This document shows positions 51,100 to 59,077 of a stretch of DNA of 64,000 nt, piece after piece. The notes under the pieces were generated by a model. The model was not told the DNA's origin. It saw only the letters and a list, made by a program, of their open reading frames with translations, and did no database searches. This DNA comes from JACCTI01 sp038237435 (lineage in GTDB: Bacteria > Verrucomicrobiota > Verrucomicrobiia > Chthoniobacterales > UBA10450): positions 62,001-126,000 of the forward strand of contig JBBRYT010000010.1 of assembly GCA_038237435.1 (NCBI GenBank), in the 5' to 3' direction. The position numbers were made by a program, and so were the translations under genes. Positions within the stretch are counted from its first letter, which is position 1. Every line of letters begins with the position of its first letter.

Positions 51100-52131
51100 A
51101 TGACGCCGCTACTTACGGTAAATCTGCTGCGCGTTTTATTCGTCACATTTTGCGCGACTATCGGCGGGATGGTGGGGATGGAAGTGCAGCAGCGCGCCAC
51201 CACCGGGATCATCGTCGGAATCATTTTCGGATTGCTGATCGTTCTGGCGGATCGGTTACTAAAGGGTCTTTCGCTGCGCGCCTTTTCCTCGGCGACCTTT
51301 GGCCTCCTGCTCGGAATGTTTTTCGCCAACCTCCTCATGGCTTCCGATATTTTGCGTTATCAATCCGACATCACGCAATGGGCGGCGCGCCTCATCGTTT
51401 ATTGCACATTCGGTTATCTGGGCATGATGCTGGCCATGCGCAGCAACCGCGACGAGTTCTCGCTCATTATTCCGTATGTCCGATTCGCCCGCGAGACGAC
51501 CCAGCATGAACCGCTGGTTGTCGACACCAACATCATCATCGATGGCCGCATCGGTGAACTCTGTGCCACCGGCTTCTTGAGTCAGCTTCTGATCGTGCCG
51601 CGTTTTGTCCTGGGCGAGTTGCAATTGCTGGCGGACGCGCGTGATCCGGCGAAGCGAGAGCGCGGCCGCCGCGGCTTGGAAATTCTGCGCGAATTGCAAC
51701 AATCCCGAGACATCGAGCTAAGAGTACACGAGACGGATGGGGACGCCGATCTGACAACGGACGCGCGGCTGGTCCGGATCGCGAAAGTCCTGGGTGCACG
51801 CTTGCTCACGAACGACGCGGCGCTTTGCCAGGTGGCGCATTTGCAGCAAGTGTCGACCTTAAATCTCAATCAGCTGACGCGCGCTCTGCGGCCCAGCGTA
51901 GTGGCGGGTGACGAAATCGAATTGAACTTAACGAAGGAAGGCCGCGAAGCGCACCAGGCGGTCGGCTACTTGCCTGACGGGACAATGATTGTGGTCAATC
52001 ACGCCCGCGCGCGCCTCGGCGAAGTCGCGCGCGTGATTATTTCCAGTGCGCTGCAAACGGCCGCCGGCCGCTTGATTTTCGCCGAGTTGAAAAGTAACTC
52101 GGCCGCGAGACCGACGGCGCGCAGTGCCTAA
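51100..52131 (+). CDS. PIN/TRAM-domain membrane protein (YacL-like)
   Basis: 343 aa. Four N-terminal transmembrane helices (to about residue 115) include GIIVGIIFGLLIVLADRLL and LIVYCTFGYLGMMLAM. A PIN nuclease-like domain follows with acidic residues in VVDTNIIIDGRIGELC, and ARLLTNDAALCQVAHL. A C-terminal TRAM domain is suggested by VGYLPDGTMIVVNHARARLGEVARVIISSALQTAAGRLIFAE. It resembles YacL, a putative membrane RNase. It begins 2 nt after mlaD, and its stop is motif-embedded. Confidence 0.87.
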   Translation: MTPLLTVNLLRVLFVTFCATIGGMVGMEVQQRATTGIIVGIIFGLLIVLADRLLKGLSLRAFSSATFGLLLGMFFANLLMASDILRYQSDITQWAARLIVYCTFGYLGMMLAMRSNRDEFSLIIPYVRFARETTQHEPLVVDTNIIIDGRIGELCATGFLSQLLIVPRFVLGELQLLADARDPAKRERGRRGLEILRELQQSRDIELRVHETDGDADLTTDARLVRIAKVLGARLLTNDAALCQVAHLQQVSTLNLNQLTRALRPSVVAGDEIELNLTKEGREAHQAVGYLPDGTMIVVNHARARLGEVARVIISSALQTAAGRLIFAELKSNSAARPTARSA

Positions 52132-52144
52132 CGAGTAGTAGATT

Positions 52145-52822
52145 ATGTCGATCTTTGTTCGCTGCGTTTTTTTCTTTGTTTTCGTTCTGACGAGCGTCAG
52201 GGCCGATCCCGACCAACCACAGACGATGAAGAAGATGATCACGCGCTTGAGTGGCGAGACGGTCAAGAACGACGCCGCGGCGGCGCGACCAAGGACGCTT
52301 TATCGGGCGGGAAAAAAATATCTTCGGCTCGAGGAGGAAGCCGATCCTAACCTTGGCTGGCATCGTCTGATCGTGATGAACGAACCGGAAAGTTGGCTGA
52401 TTAACTTGGAAGATCAGACCGGGCGTCATTACTTGGACAACGGGCCCGAATTTTACACGAAAGCACCGATTTTTTGGCGAGCGGATGGAAAACCGGAGAG
52501 CGATTTCGAAGGACTGGAGATCGGGGAAGAGAAAGAATTTTTTGGCAGCGGCCGGGCGCGGAGTTTAGGAACGCGCACAGTTGAAGGTAACAAATGCAAG
52601 ACGCTTTCGATCGTTAAGGGTCATAGCGAAGTGATTTTGTATCTCGATGAAAAGACCGAGAAGCCCTACCAGATCGATTTGCTCAAGGACGGGAGGTTGG
52701 TTGAATCGATGCGTTACTTGGCCTACGAAGCCGAACTGCCTTTCGACGGTTCACTTTTCGAACCGCCGAAGTCCGTTATGATGATGCCGGGCAACGCCGA
52801 GTTAGATGCCGTTCCGAAATAA
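52145..52822 (+). CDS. Secreted hypothetical protein, LolA-like fold possible
   Basis: 225 aa. Signal peptide VRCVFFFVFVLTSVRA; the mature protein is beta-rich, with RTLYRAGKKYLRLEEEADPNLGWHRLIVMNEPESWLINLEDQTGRHYLDNGP, and EVILYLDEKTEKPYQIDLLKDGRLVESMRYLAYE near the end, a pattern seen in LolA/LppX-type lipid or lipoprotein carriers. I do not recognise a named family. It follows the PIN protein by 13 nt and closes the Mla-type operon. The 3' end overlaps a convergent gene by 21 nt. Confidence 0.65.
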   Translation: MSIFVRCVFFFVFVLTSVRADPDQPQTMKKMITRLSGETVKNDAAAARPRTLYRAGKKYLRLEEEADPNLGWHRLIVMNEPESWLINLEDQTGRHYLDNGPEFYTKAPIFWRADGKPESDFEGLEIGEEKEFFGSGRARSLGTRTVEGNKCKTLSIVKGHSEVILYLDEKTEKPYQIDLLKDGRLVESMRYLAYEAELPFDGSLFEPPKSVMMMPGNAELDAVPK

Positions 52823-53077
52823 TTTTCCGATTTCTGTTTTGTATTCTGGGAAGTAACGACTGATCACAGGTAAATCGAAGGACGAGAGAATCGAAGTGTT
52901 GGGTTCCCGTTCGAGAAGAAAACGGAAGCTTGCTTCGAGAAGTTGTTTCGCGTCGGCTTGGCCCGCAGCGAACTGCTGCAAGTCCGCGCGAGTGAGATAC
53001 ACACGATGCTCAGTAGTCGTTTTTGATGCAACTGTGACCAACCACTCCTCGTCTGAAAGCTGCTTAACCTCGATCAT
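52802..53077 (-). CDS. Small hypothetical protein
   Basis: 91 aa, no recognised family. The sequence is compact and charged: MIEVKQLSDEEWLVTVAS, then HRVYLTRADLQQFAAGQADAKQLLEASFRFLLEREPN and ending FRNGI. The ATG at 53077 is chosen; the frame is open to 53470 but that part is the antisense of the aspartokinase. It is divergent from thrA by 15 bp and convergent (overlapping 21 bp) with the preceding gene. The alternating beta-alpha composition resembles a real small protein rather than an antisense artefact. Confidence 0.6.
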   Translation of the reverse strand: MIEVKQLSDEEWLVTVASKTTTEHRVYLTRADLQQFAAGQADAKQLLEASFRFLLEREPNTSILSSFDLPVISRYFPEYKTEIGKLFRNGI

Positions 53078-53092
53078 GTTTCCGAAGGTAAT

Positions 53093-55555
53093 ATGAATCG
53101 ATCGTGGGTCGTCCATAAATTCGGCGGGACCAGTCTGGCGGACGCGGAGCGTTATCAGCATGTCGTCAATGTTCTGCGAGCGGAACCGGGCGCGCGCAAA
53201 GCCATCGTCGTTTCTGCGATGAGCAAGGTGACGGATGCGCTCCTCGCCATTGTCGAACTGGCGAAGGTGCAGCGCGATGAATATCTCGGTCGACTCGAAG
53301 ATCTCAGAACGCGACATCTGCAAACGGTCGACGCACTTTTGCCGGCCGCTGCGCGCGAGTCGATGGCTGCAGTTGTCCAATCCGATTTCAAAGACATCAA
53401 GGAAATCCTGCGCGGTGTTTATCTCAGCCGCGGATGTTCGGATGGAACGATGGAGTTTGTCGCCGGCCACGGAGAACTTTGGTCGGCGCAGTTGCTTAAT
53501 GCATATCTGAATTCGGAAGGACTCGTCTCCACCTATTTGGATGCGCGAAAAGTTCTGACGGTTGAACCGGGCGACAACGGAATCAGTGTCGATTGGAAAC
53601 GATCGCAGTTACAAACAACCGTCTGGCTCGATGGCCTAACGAGTGATTGGATTGTCATCACCGGCTTCGTCGCCTCGACCCCCGACGATATGCCGACCAC
53701 ACTGAAGCGGAACGGCAGCGATTTTTCCGCCTCGATCTTTGGTCGATTACTCGCGGCGGATTCGATCACGATTTGGACAGATGTGAACGGCGTGCTCAGT
53801 GCCGATCCGCGTCTCGTGCCGGACGCTGTCGTCCTCGATGAAGTCTCCTATCAGGAAGCGACCGAGCTGGCTTACTTCGGCGCGAAGGTCGTGCATCCCA
53901 ACACGATGGCGCCGGCGATCGAGGCTAAAATCCCCATTTGGATTCGCAACACCTTCAAGCCGGAAAATCCGGGGACAAAGATTCACGAACGCGCCACATC
54001 CGATCATGCAGTCAGAGGTTTCGCCATCGTTGATGGAGTGTCGCTGATTAACATTGAAGGCACAGGCATGATCGGTGTGCCCGGTGTGGCTAATCAACTT
54101 TTCGGCGCGCTGCGCGAAGTTGGCGTCTCGGTCGTGATGATTTCGCAGGCCAGCTCGGAGCATTCGATCTGTTTCGCCATTCCGGAAGCGCAAACCAAGC
54201 TCGCGCAAACCACATTGCAGCGCTCGTTTTTCGCCGCGCTGCATCACAACCAGATTCAAACCATCGAGGTCACGCCGAATTGCAGCATCCTCGCCGCCGT
54301 CGGCGACAACATGGTGCATCATCCCGGTGTCGCCGGAAAATTTTTCACCGCGCTCGGCAAGGCGGGCATCAACATTCGCGCCATCGCGCAAGGATCATCC
54401 GAGCGAAATATTTCCGCGGTCATCGATCGCGCCGTTTCGCAACGTGCGCTGCGCGCCGTGCACTCGGCTTTTTATCTTTCGAACCAAACCATCTCCATCG
54501 GCGTTATCGGCGCAGGTCTGATTGGTGGAACATTTCTCGATCAACTGAGCGAGCGGATGGAAGCGTTGAATCGCGAATTCAAAATCGACCTGCGCGTGCG
54601 TGGGATGATGAATTCGAAACGAATGTTCCTGAGCGAAGGCCGCTCGTTAGGCAACTGGCGCGACTCGTTAGGCAAGACGGAGACGTCGAGCAATCTGGAG
54701 GAGTTCGTCGATCACGTGCAGGTCGAACATCTGCCGCACGCGGCGATCATCGATTGTACTTCGAGCGCGGAATTGCCGCAGCAGTACCAACGCTGGCTCG
54801 AACGCGGCATTCACATCATCACGCCAAATAAAAAGGGAAACACCGGCACGATGGATTTTTATCGCGCGCTGCAAACGACGGCGCAAGCGCGTAACCGGCA
54901 TTATCTTTACGAAACGACCGTTGGCGCGGGCCTGCCGATCATCAACACGCTGCGCGAACTCGTGCACACCGGTGACGAAGTGCGAAAAATCGAAGGCATT
55001 TTGTCAGGAACGCTCTCATATCTGTTCAACACCTTCGATGGCACCACGCCCTTCTCCGCCATCGTGCAGGACGCGCGGCGGAAAGGTTATACCGAACCCG
55101 ATCCGCGCGACGATTTGTCGGGCACGGATGTCGGACGCAAGCTCGTCATTCTCGCGCGCGAGATGGGACTGACGCTCGAGCTCGATGAAGTGGAGATCGA
55201 AAGCCTGGTGCCGGAATCCTTGCGCGCCGGATCGGTGGACGATTTTCTGGCGCGTTTGCCGGAACACGACGCACGCATGACGAAAATTTTTCAGCAGGCG
55301 AATTCGCGCGGCGAAGTTTTGCGCTACGTCGGCGTGATCGATCCCAGCAATGGTTGTTCAGTCGGATTGAAGAGCTATCCGCGCGCGCACGCCTTCGCCG
55401 GCACAAGCGGGAGCGACAACATCGTTGCTTTCACGACCAAGCGTTATCACACCCAATCCCTCATCGTGCAGGGTCCTGGCGCGGGACCGGAAGTCACGGC
55501 CGGCGGCGTCTTCGCCGATCTCTTGCGGCTCGCTTCCTACCTCGGAGGAAGCTAA
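53093..55555 (+). CDS. thrA: Bifunctional aspartokinase / homoserine dehydrogenase
   Basis: 820 aa. The N-terminal aspartate kinase begins WVVHKFGGTSLADAERYQ and includes IVITGFVAST and SFSDASIFG-like (SDFSASIFGRLL). Two ACT regulatory domains at about 310-460 contain VPGVANQLFGALREVGVSVVMISQASSEHSI and HPGVAGKFFTALGKAGINIRAIAQGSSERNISAVID. The homoserine dehydrogenase NAD loop GVIGAGLIGGTFLDQL is near residue 470, and GAGLPIINTLRELVHTGDEV and GILSGTLSYLFN follow. It catalyses steps 1 and 3 of the Thr/Met branch, with feedback control inferred from the ACT domains. Confidence 0.96.
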   Translation: MNRSWVVHKFGGTSLADAERYQHVVNVLRAEPGARKAIVVSAMSKVTDALLAIVELAKVQRDEYLGRLEDLRTRHLQTVDALLPAAARESMAAVVQSDFKDIKEILRGVYLSRGCSDGTMEFVAGHGELWSAQLLNAYLNSEGLVSTYLDARKVLTVEPGDNGISVDWKRSQLQTTVWLDGLTSDWIVITGFVASTPDDMPTTLKRNGSDFSASIFGRLLAADSITIWTDVNGVLSADPRLVPDAVVLDEVSYQEATELAYFGAKVVHPNTMAPAIEAKIPIWIRNTFKPENPGTKIHERATSDHAVRGFAIVDGVSLINIEGTGMIGVPGVANQLFGALREVGVSVVMISQASSEHSICFAIPEAQTKLAQTTLQRSFFAALHHNQIQTIEVTPNCSILAAVGDNMVHHPGVAGKFFTALGKAGINIRAIAQGSSERNISAVIDRAVSQRALRAVHSAFYLSNQTISIGVIGAGLIGGTFLDQLSERMEALNREFKIDLRVRGMMNSKRMFLSEGRSLGNWRDSLGKTETSSNLEEFVDHVQVEHLPHAAIIDCTSSAELPQQYQRWLERGIHIITPNKKGNTGTMDFYRALQTTAQARNRHYLYETTVGAGLPIINTLRELVHTGDEVRKIEGILSGTLSYLFNTFDGTTPFSAIVQDARRKGYTEPDPRDDLSGTDVGRKLVILAREMGLTLELDEVEIESLVPESLRAGSVDDFLARLPEHDARMTKIFQQANSRGEVLRYVGVIDPSNGCSVGLKSYPRAHAFAGTSGSDNIVAFTTKRYHTQSLIVQGPGAGPEVTAGGVFADLLRLASYLGGS
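54643..54673 (+). repeat. Two dispersed-motif copies 21 nt apart inside thrA
   Basis: CTCGTTAGGC at 54643-54652 and ACTCGTTAGGC at 54663-54673 lie in the same frame and encode RSLGNWRDSLGKT. The two Ser-Leu-Gly units sit in the homoserine dehydrogenase half, in a variable loop where such a duplicated sequence would be tolerated. Confidence 0.85.
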
Positions 55556-56517
55556 TTCTTCAGACCAACCGCGCGTCGCAGGCGCGTCATCACTTTATCC
55601 GCTTCGGCATTCGCGCGTGCCGCGCCGCGCTTTAACACCTCGTCGATGTAATCCGGCTGCTTGAGAATTTCTTCGCGTCGCTTCCGCATCGGTTCAAAAA
55701 ATTCCCATAGCCTAACGAATAGTTGTTTTTTGAAATCGCCGTAACCGGTCCCGCCTTTTTGAAACTGATCGCGCAGGGCGGCGGTTTCATCCTTGTTCGC
55801 GAATAAAGAATAGAGATGCACGATAGTTGAGCCTTCCGGATTCTTCGGCGACTCGACCGGCGTGGAATCGGTCACGATGCTCATGACGCGTTTTCGAATC
55901 TCTTTTTCATCGCCAAAGATGTCGATGGTGTTGCCGTAGCTCTTGCTCATTTTTTCGCCGTCGAGCCCAGGCACGACGGCGGTCGCTGGTTGAATACGCG
56001 GCTCGGGCAGCTTCAGAACTTCACCAAAGGTTTCATTAATGCGCGTCGCGATATCGCGTGTGATTTCGATGTGCTGTTTCTGGTCCTTGCCGACCGGAAC
56101 CGCGTCGCTGTCGTAAATCAGAATGTCGGCCGCCATCAACACTGGATAGGTGAAGAGTCCGGCGTTAGCCGACATGCCGCGCGCGATTTTGTCCTTATAA
56201 GAATGCGCGAGCTCCAAGCGCGACATCGGCGTGACCGTAGAAAGAATCCAGGCCAGCTCCGTCACCTGCGGCACGTCGGATTGCAGAAAAAGCGCCGTGC
56301 GATTCGCGTCCAGTCCGCAAGCGAGGAAATCGAGCGCCACCTGGCGGCTGTTTTCGCGCAGGATTTTCGGATCACGCAGACTCGTTAGGGCGTGATAATC
56401 GGCGATGAAATAAAATGCCTCGCCCTCGTCCTGCAGCGCGATGGCCGGCCGCATCATCCCGAAATAATTTCCGATGTGCAGGATGCCGCTTGGTTGAATG
56501 CCGGAAAGGATGCGCAT
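55552..56517 (-). CDS. trpS: Tryptophan-tRNA ligase
   Basis: 321 aa class Ic synthetase. The HIGH-like HIGN motif is at residues 14-17 in SGILHIGNYFG; FIADYHALT and the tryptophan-site helix follow. KMSKSYGN lies near residues 189-196. It charges tRNA-Trp. The 3' end overlaps the convergent thrA by 4 nt. A motif copy at 55710 encodes Val-Arg-Leu and a variant lies at 56380. Confidence 0.96.
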   Translation of the reverse strand: MRILSGIQPSGILHIGNYFGMMRPAIALQDEGEAFYFIADYHALTSLRDPKILRENSRQVALDFLACGLDANRTALFLQSDVPQVTELAWILSTVTPMSRLELAHSYKDKIARGMSANAGLFTYPVLMAADILIYDSDAVPVGKDQKQHIEITRDIATRINETFGEVLKLPEPRIQPATAVVPGLDGEKMSKSYGNTIDIFGDEKEIRKRVMSIVTDSTPVESPKNPEGSTIVHLYSLFANKDETAALRDQFQKGGTGYGDFKKQLFVRLWEFFEPMRKRREEILKQPDYIDEVLKRGAARANAEADKVMTRLRRAVGLKN

Positions 56518-56538
56518 GCGTGTTGGTCGGACCGAGGC

Positions 56539-57384
56539 TCAGGATTTCCGACGCGCTAAGATTTTTCGCGTGAGTTCGACTCCAGATCGCGCCACTTCGG
56601 AATATTGTCTTTGAAACTTCGCGAGCGCGTCAAATTGCTCAGGGCTTAGTACCCCTTTTGCGCGCGCCAGGACGCGCCGATCCAGATCGGCTTGCATATC
56701 GAAATACCGCGCGGCGTTATCGCCTTCGACCGCGACCTGCGCGCTCTCGCGAGACCTCCCCACCCGGCGAGGATCGAAAGCTACCGGCGGCGTTTTCTGT
56801 CGTTCATCGAAAAGCACCTGAAGAAGGAAGCGAATTTGTTCCTCATTCAAAGGCTCGCTGTTCATCGCCAACTCCCGACGAATCTCCGCCAAGGCAACTC
56901 GCTCACTGATCGTTTTCTCGTATTCCTGAAGCTGCGCGTAGCTCGTTTCTGAGAGAAGCAGTTTCAAGCGTTGCGCGATCTCGGTCCACGCGATCGGAGA
57001 CAGCTTCGCAATGCTCTCGGCGGACTCAGCGTCGGGATCGCCCGCCGAAAAACTGGTCAAGTCTTGAAAATCGATCATCTCGCGGTCCGTGAGCAGCTCG
57101 ATGAAATCTTCGGCTTGAGCCGTTGGCAGCTGCGCCGATTTGGCAAAATCGGCGTAGGTTTGTTTGACCTTAGCTTTCAAAATTTGCCGTTGTCGTTCCG
57201 CCGTGAGTGGATCATCCATCGCGCGGCGCAGCAGTTCGCTGATGGACTCCAGTCCCAGGGTGGAAGACGATTCCCTGGCGGCGGAAGATGCGGGCGGCTC
57301 TTCTTGGGCGCGCGCGTTAGGAATTAATGCGAGGACTGTCGCGAAGGCAATGATCAGGAATTTGCCATTCATGCGACGAAGCAT
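56539..57384 (-). CDS. Secreted hypothetical protein
   Basis: About 281 aa; not recognised. It has a signal peptide (FLIIAFATVLALIPNARAQ) and then a mostly helical, charged sequence, for example ISELLRRAMDDPLTAERQRQILKAKVKQTYADFAKS, and near the end VLSPEQFDALAKFQRQY. The terminal 'SPEQFxAL' pattern is common in Verrucomicrobia secreted helical proteins of unknown role. Starts at 57384 or 57372 fit the signal peptide; an upstream start at 57477 does not. It lies between trpS and UXS, divergent from the latter. Confidence 0.65.
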   Translation of the reverse strand: MLRRMNGKFLIIAFATVLALIPNARAQEEPPASSAARESSSTLGLESISELLRRAMDDPLTAERQRQILKAKVKQTYADFAKSAQLPTAQAEDFIELLTDREMIDFQDLTSFSAGDPDAESAESIAKLSPIAWTEIAQRLKLLLSETSYAQLQEYEKTISERVALAEIRRELAMNSEPLNEEQIRFLLQVLFDERQKTPPVAFDPRRVGRSRESAQVAVEGDNAARYFDMQADLDRRVLARAKGVLSPEQFDALAKFQRQYSEVARSGVELTRKILARRKS

Positions 57385-57508
57385 GCGGGAAAGTTTGGAA
57401 TCGAGCAAATAGCCCGCAAACATCATCGCCTTCTGCGCGACGCAGTGCGGGTCGATCGAGGCATTTCCGCTCGCCAATCGGCGCGGGACAAATTAAGTAG
57501 AACCCCTC

Positions 57509-58501
57509 ATGGCCGCCTCCGCTCCGAAACCGATTTCTGTCGTCACCGGCGGTGCGGGTTTCCTCGGCTCGCATCTAACGGACCGATTGCTCAAGGAGGG
57601 TCACAAGGTCATCGCGATCGATAATTTGGTGACCGGTAATCTCGCCAACATCGAGCATCTCGCCGGCAACGAAGATTACCGCTTCGTGAAACATAATGTT
57701 TCCAACTTCATTTTTCTGCCGGAGGAAAAACTCGATTTCGTTTTTCATTTCGCTTCGCCGGCGTCGCCGATCGATTACCTTGAGCTGCCAATCCCGACAC
57801 TAAAAGTCGGCGCGCTCGGGACGCATAACACGCTCGGCTTAGCAAAGGCGAAAGGCGCGGCGTTTTTGCTTGCGTCGACGAGCGAATGTTATGGCGATCC
57901 GCTCGTCCATCCGCAGAAGGAAGATTATTGGGGCAACGTCAATCCAATCGGTCCGCGCGGAGTTTACGATGAAGCGAAGCGTTTCGCGGAGGCCATGACA
58001 ATGGCGTACCACCGTTATCATGGGATGGACACGAAGATCGTGCGCATCTTTAACACTTATGGGCCGCGCATGCGTTTGCGCGACGGACGGGTGGTGCCGG
58101 CGTTTATTGGCGAAGCGCTCAGCGGTCAGCCACTCACCGTTTTTGGCGATGGTTCGCAGACGCGCTCGTTTTGTTACGTGTCGGATTTGATCGACGGCAT
58201 CTTCAAACTTTCGCAGAGTGATTTCCACGAGCCCGTGAACATTGGAAACCCGCGCGAGATGACGATCAAACAATTCGCGGAAGAGATCATCCGCATCACG
58301 GGCGCCAAGACGGGCATCGCCTACAAGCCGCTGCCGGTGGACGATCCGAAAGTGCGGCAGCCGGACATTGGGCGCGCAAAAAAAATTCTCGGTTGGGAGC
58401 CGCAGGTCGCTTTTGAAGAGGGAATCCGCGAGACGATCGAGTATTTTCGCGGATGTCTCGAGCGCGGTCAGCTCGGGGAGCGAACAAAAACCAGCGCGTG
58501 A
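57509..58501 (+). CDS. UDP-glucuronate decarboxylase (UDP-xylose synthase) type epimerase
   Basis: 330 aa extended SDR. GGAGFLGSHL begins at residue 14. The Y153-x-x-x-K157 pair lies in YDEAKRFAEAMTMAYHRYHG. PNTYGPRMR-like FNTYGPRMRLRDGRVVP and VSDLIDGIF follow, with QPDIGRAKKILGWEP near the end, matching UXS. It makes UDP-xylose from UDP-glucuronate for surface polysaccharide. The pilus-like locus begins 4 bp downstream, so they could be co-transcribed though functionally unrelated. Confidence 0.9.
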   Translation: MAASAPKPISVVTGGAGFLGSHLTDRLLKEGHKVIAIDNLVTGNLANIEHLAGNEDYRFVKHNVSNFIFLPEEKLDFVFHFASPASPIDYLELPIPTLKVGALGTHNTLGLAKAKGAAFLLASTSECYGDPLVHPQKEDYWGNVNPIGPRGVYDEAKRFAEAMTMAYHRYHGMDTKIVRIFNTYGPRMRLRDGRVVPAFIGEALSGQPLTVFGDGSQTRSFCYVSDLIDGIFKLSQSDFHEPVNIGNPREMTIKQFAEEIIRITGAKTGIAYKPLPVDDPKVRQPDIGRAKKILGWEPQVAFEEGIRETIEYFRGCLERGQLGERTKTSA

Positions 58502-58505
58502 TCTT

Positions 58506-59069
58506 ATGAAAACAAAGCTTCTTCTCTCGATCTTGCTCTCGTTAGGCGGAATGGCCGCGGCGCGGGCCGATGCGAATTTTCAGATCACGAAGATCAATCG
58601 CAATTTTATCACCACGCCGCAGTACACTTATACCGGCGCGGAACAGTTCACGGCGGACCAGCGCAATCGTTGGCTGGAGGTGGAAGTCGAGTTTACCTCG
58701 GTCCCGGAGTTTTCCGACGAGCTGACCTTCAAATATTACATCCTGGTGAATGGGAAAATGCTCACCGGCGAAGTGACGCATACGAACGTCGCGGCCGGGC
58801 GTGACAATCGCTCGGTTATGTATGTCTCGCCGAAAACACTCGCGCGTCTCATGGGCAACAAGCCGGTCACGCCAAACGTGGTGCAAAACATTGCCGTGCA
58901 GATCGTGCAGCAAGGAGCGCTCAAGAGTGAACTTAGCCTGACGAATGCAGCGCCGAACTGGTTCGCTTCCATTCCGCAGGTGAACGGTCTGGTTTTGAAC
59001 AAGAACGAAACGCCCTTCGCGCCGTTGTATTGGGATCGTTACGAGCAGATCAAAGCGACTACTCGTTAG
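58506..59069 (+). CDS. Amuc_1102-like secreted pilus-locus protein
   Basis: 187 aa. Signal peptide KLLLSILLSLGGMAAARA, then a beta-rich domain (FQITKINRNFITTPQYTYTGAEQF, WLEVEVEFTSVPEFSDELTFKYYILVNGKMLTGEVTHTNV). The call rests on fold pattern plus position as the first gene of the Akkermansia-type order 1102-1101-1100-1099-1098. It is probably periplasmic or surface-exposed and acts with the PilM/N/O-like proteins. TCG-TTA-GGC at 58539 is in the signal peptide; the stop TAG is formed by a second motif copy (ACT-ACT-CGT-TAG). Confidence 0.75.
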   Translation: MKTKLLLSILLSLGGMAAARADANFQITKINRNFITTPQYTYTGAEQFTADQRNRWLEVEVEFTSVPEFSDELTFKYYILVNGKMLTGEVTHTNVAAGRDNRSVMYVSPKTLARLMGNKPVTPNVVQNIAVQIVQQGALKSELSLTNAAPNWFASIPQVNGLVLNKNETPFAPLYWDRYEQIKATTR

Positions 59070-59077
59070 GCAAGATC

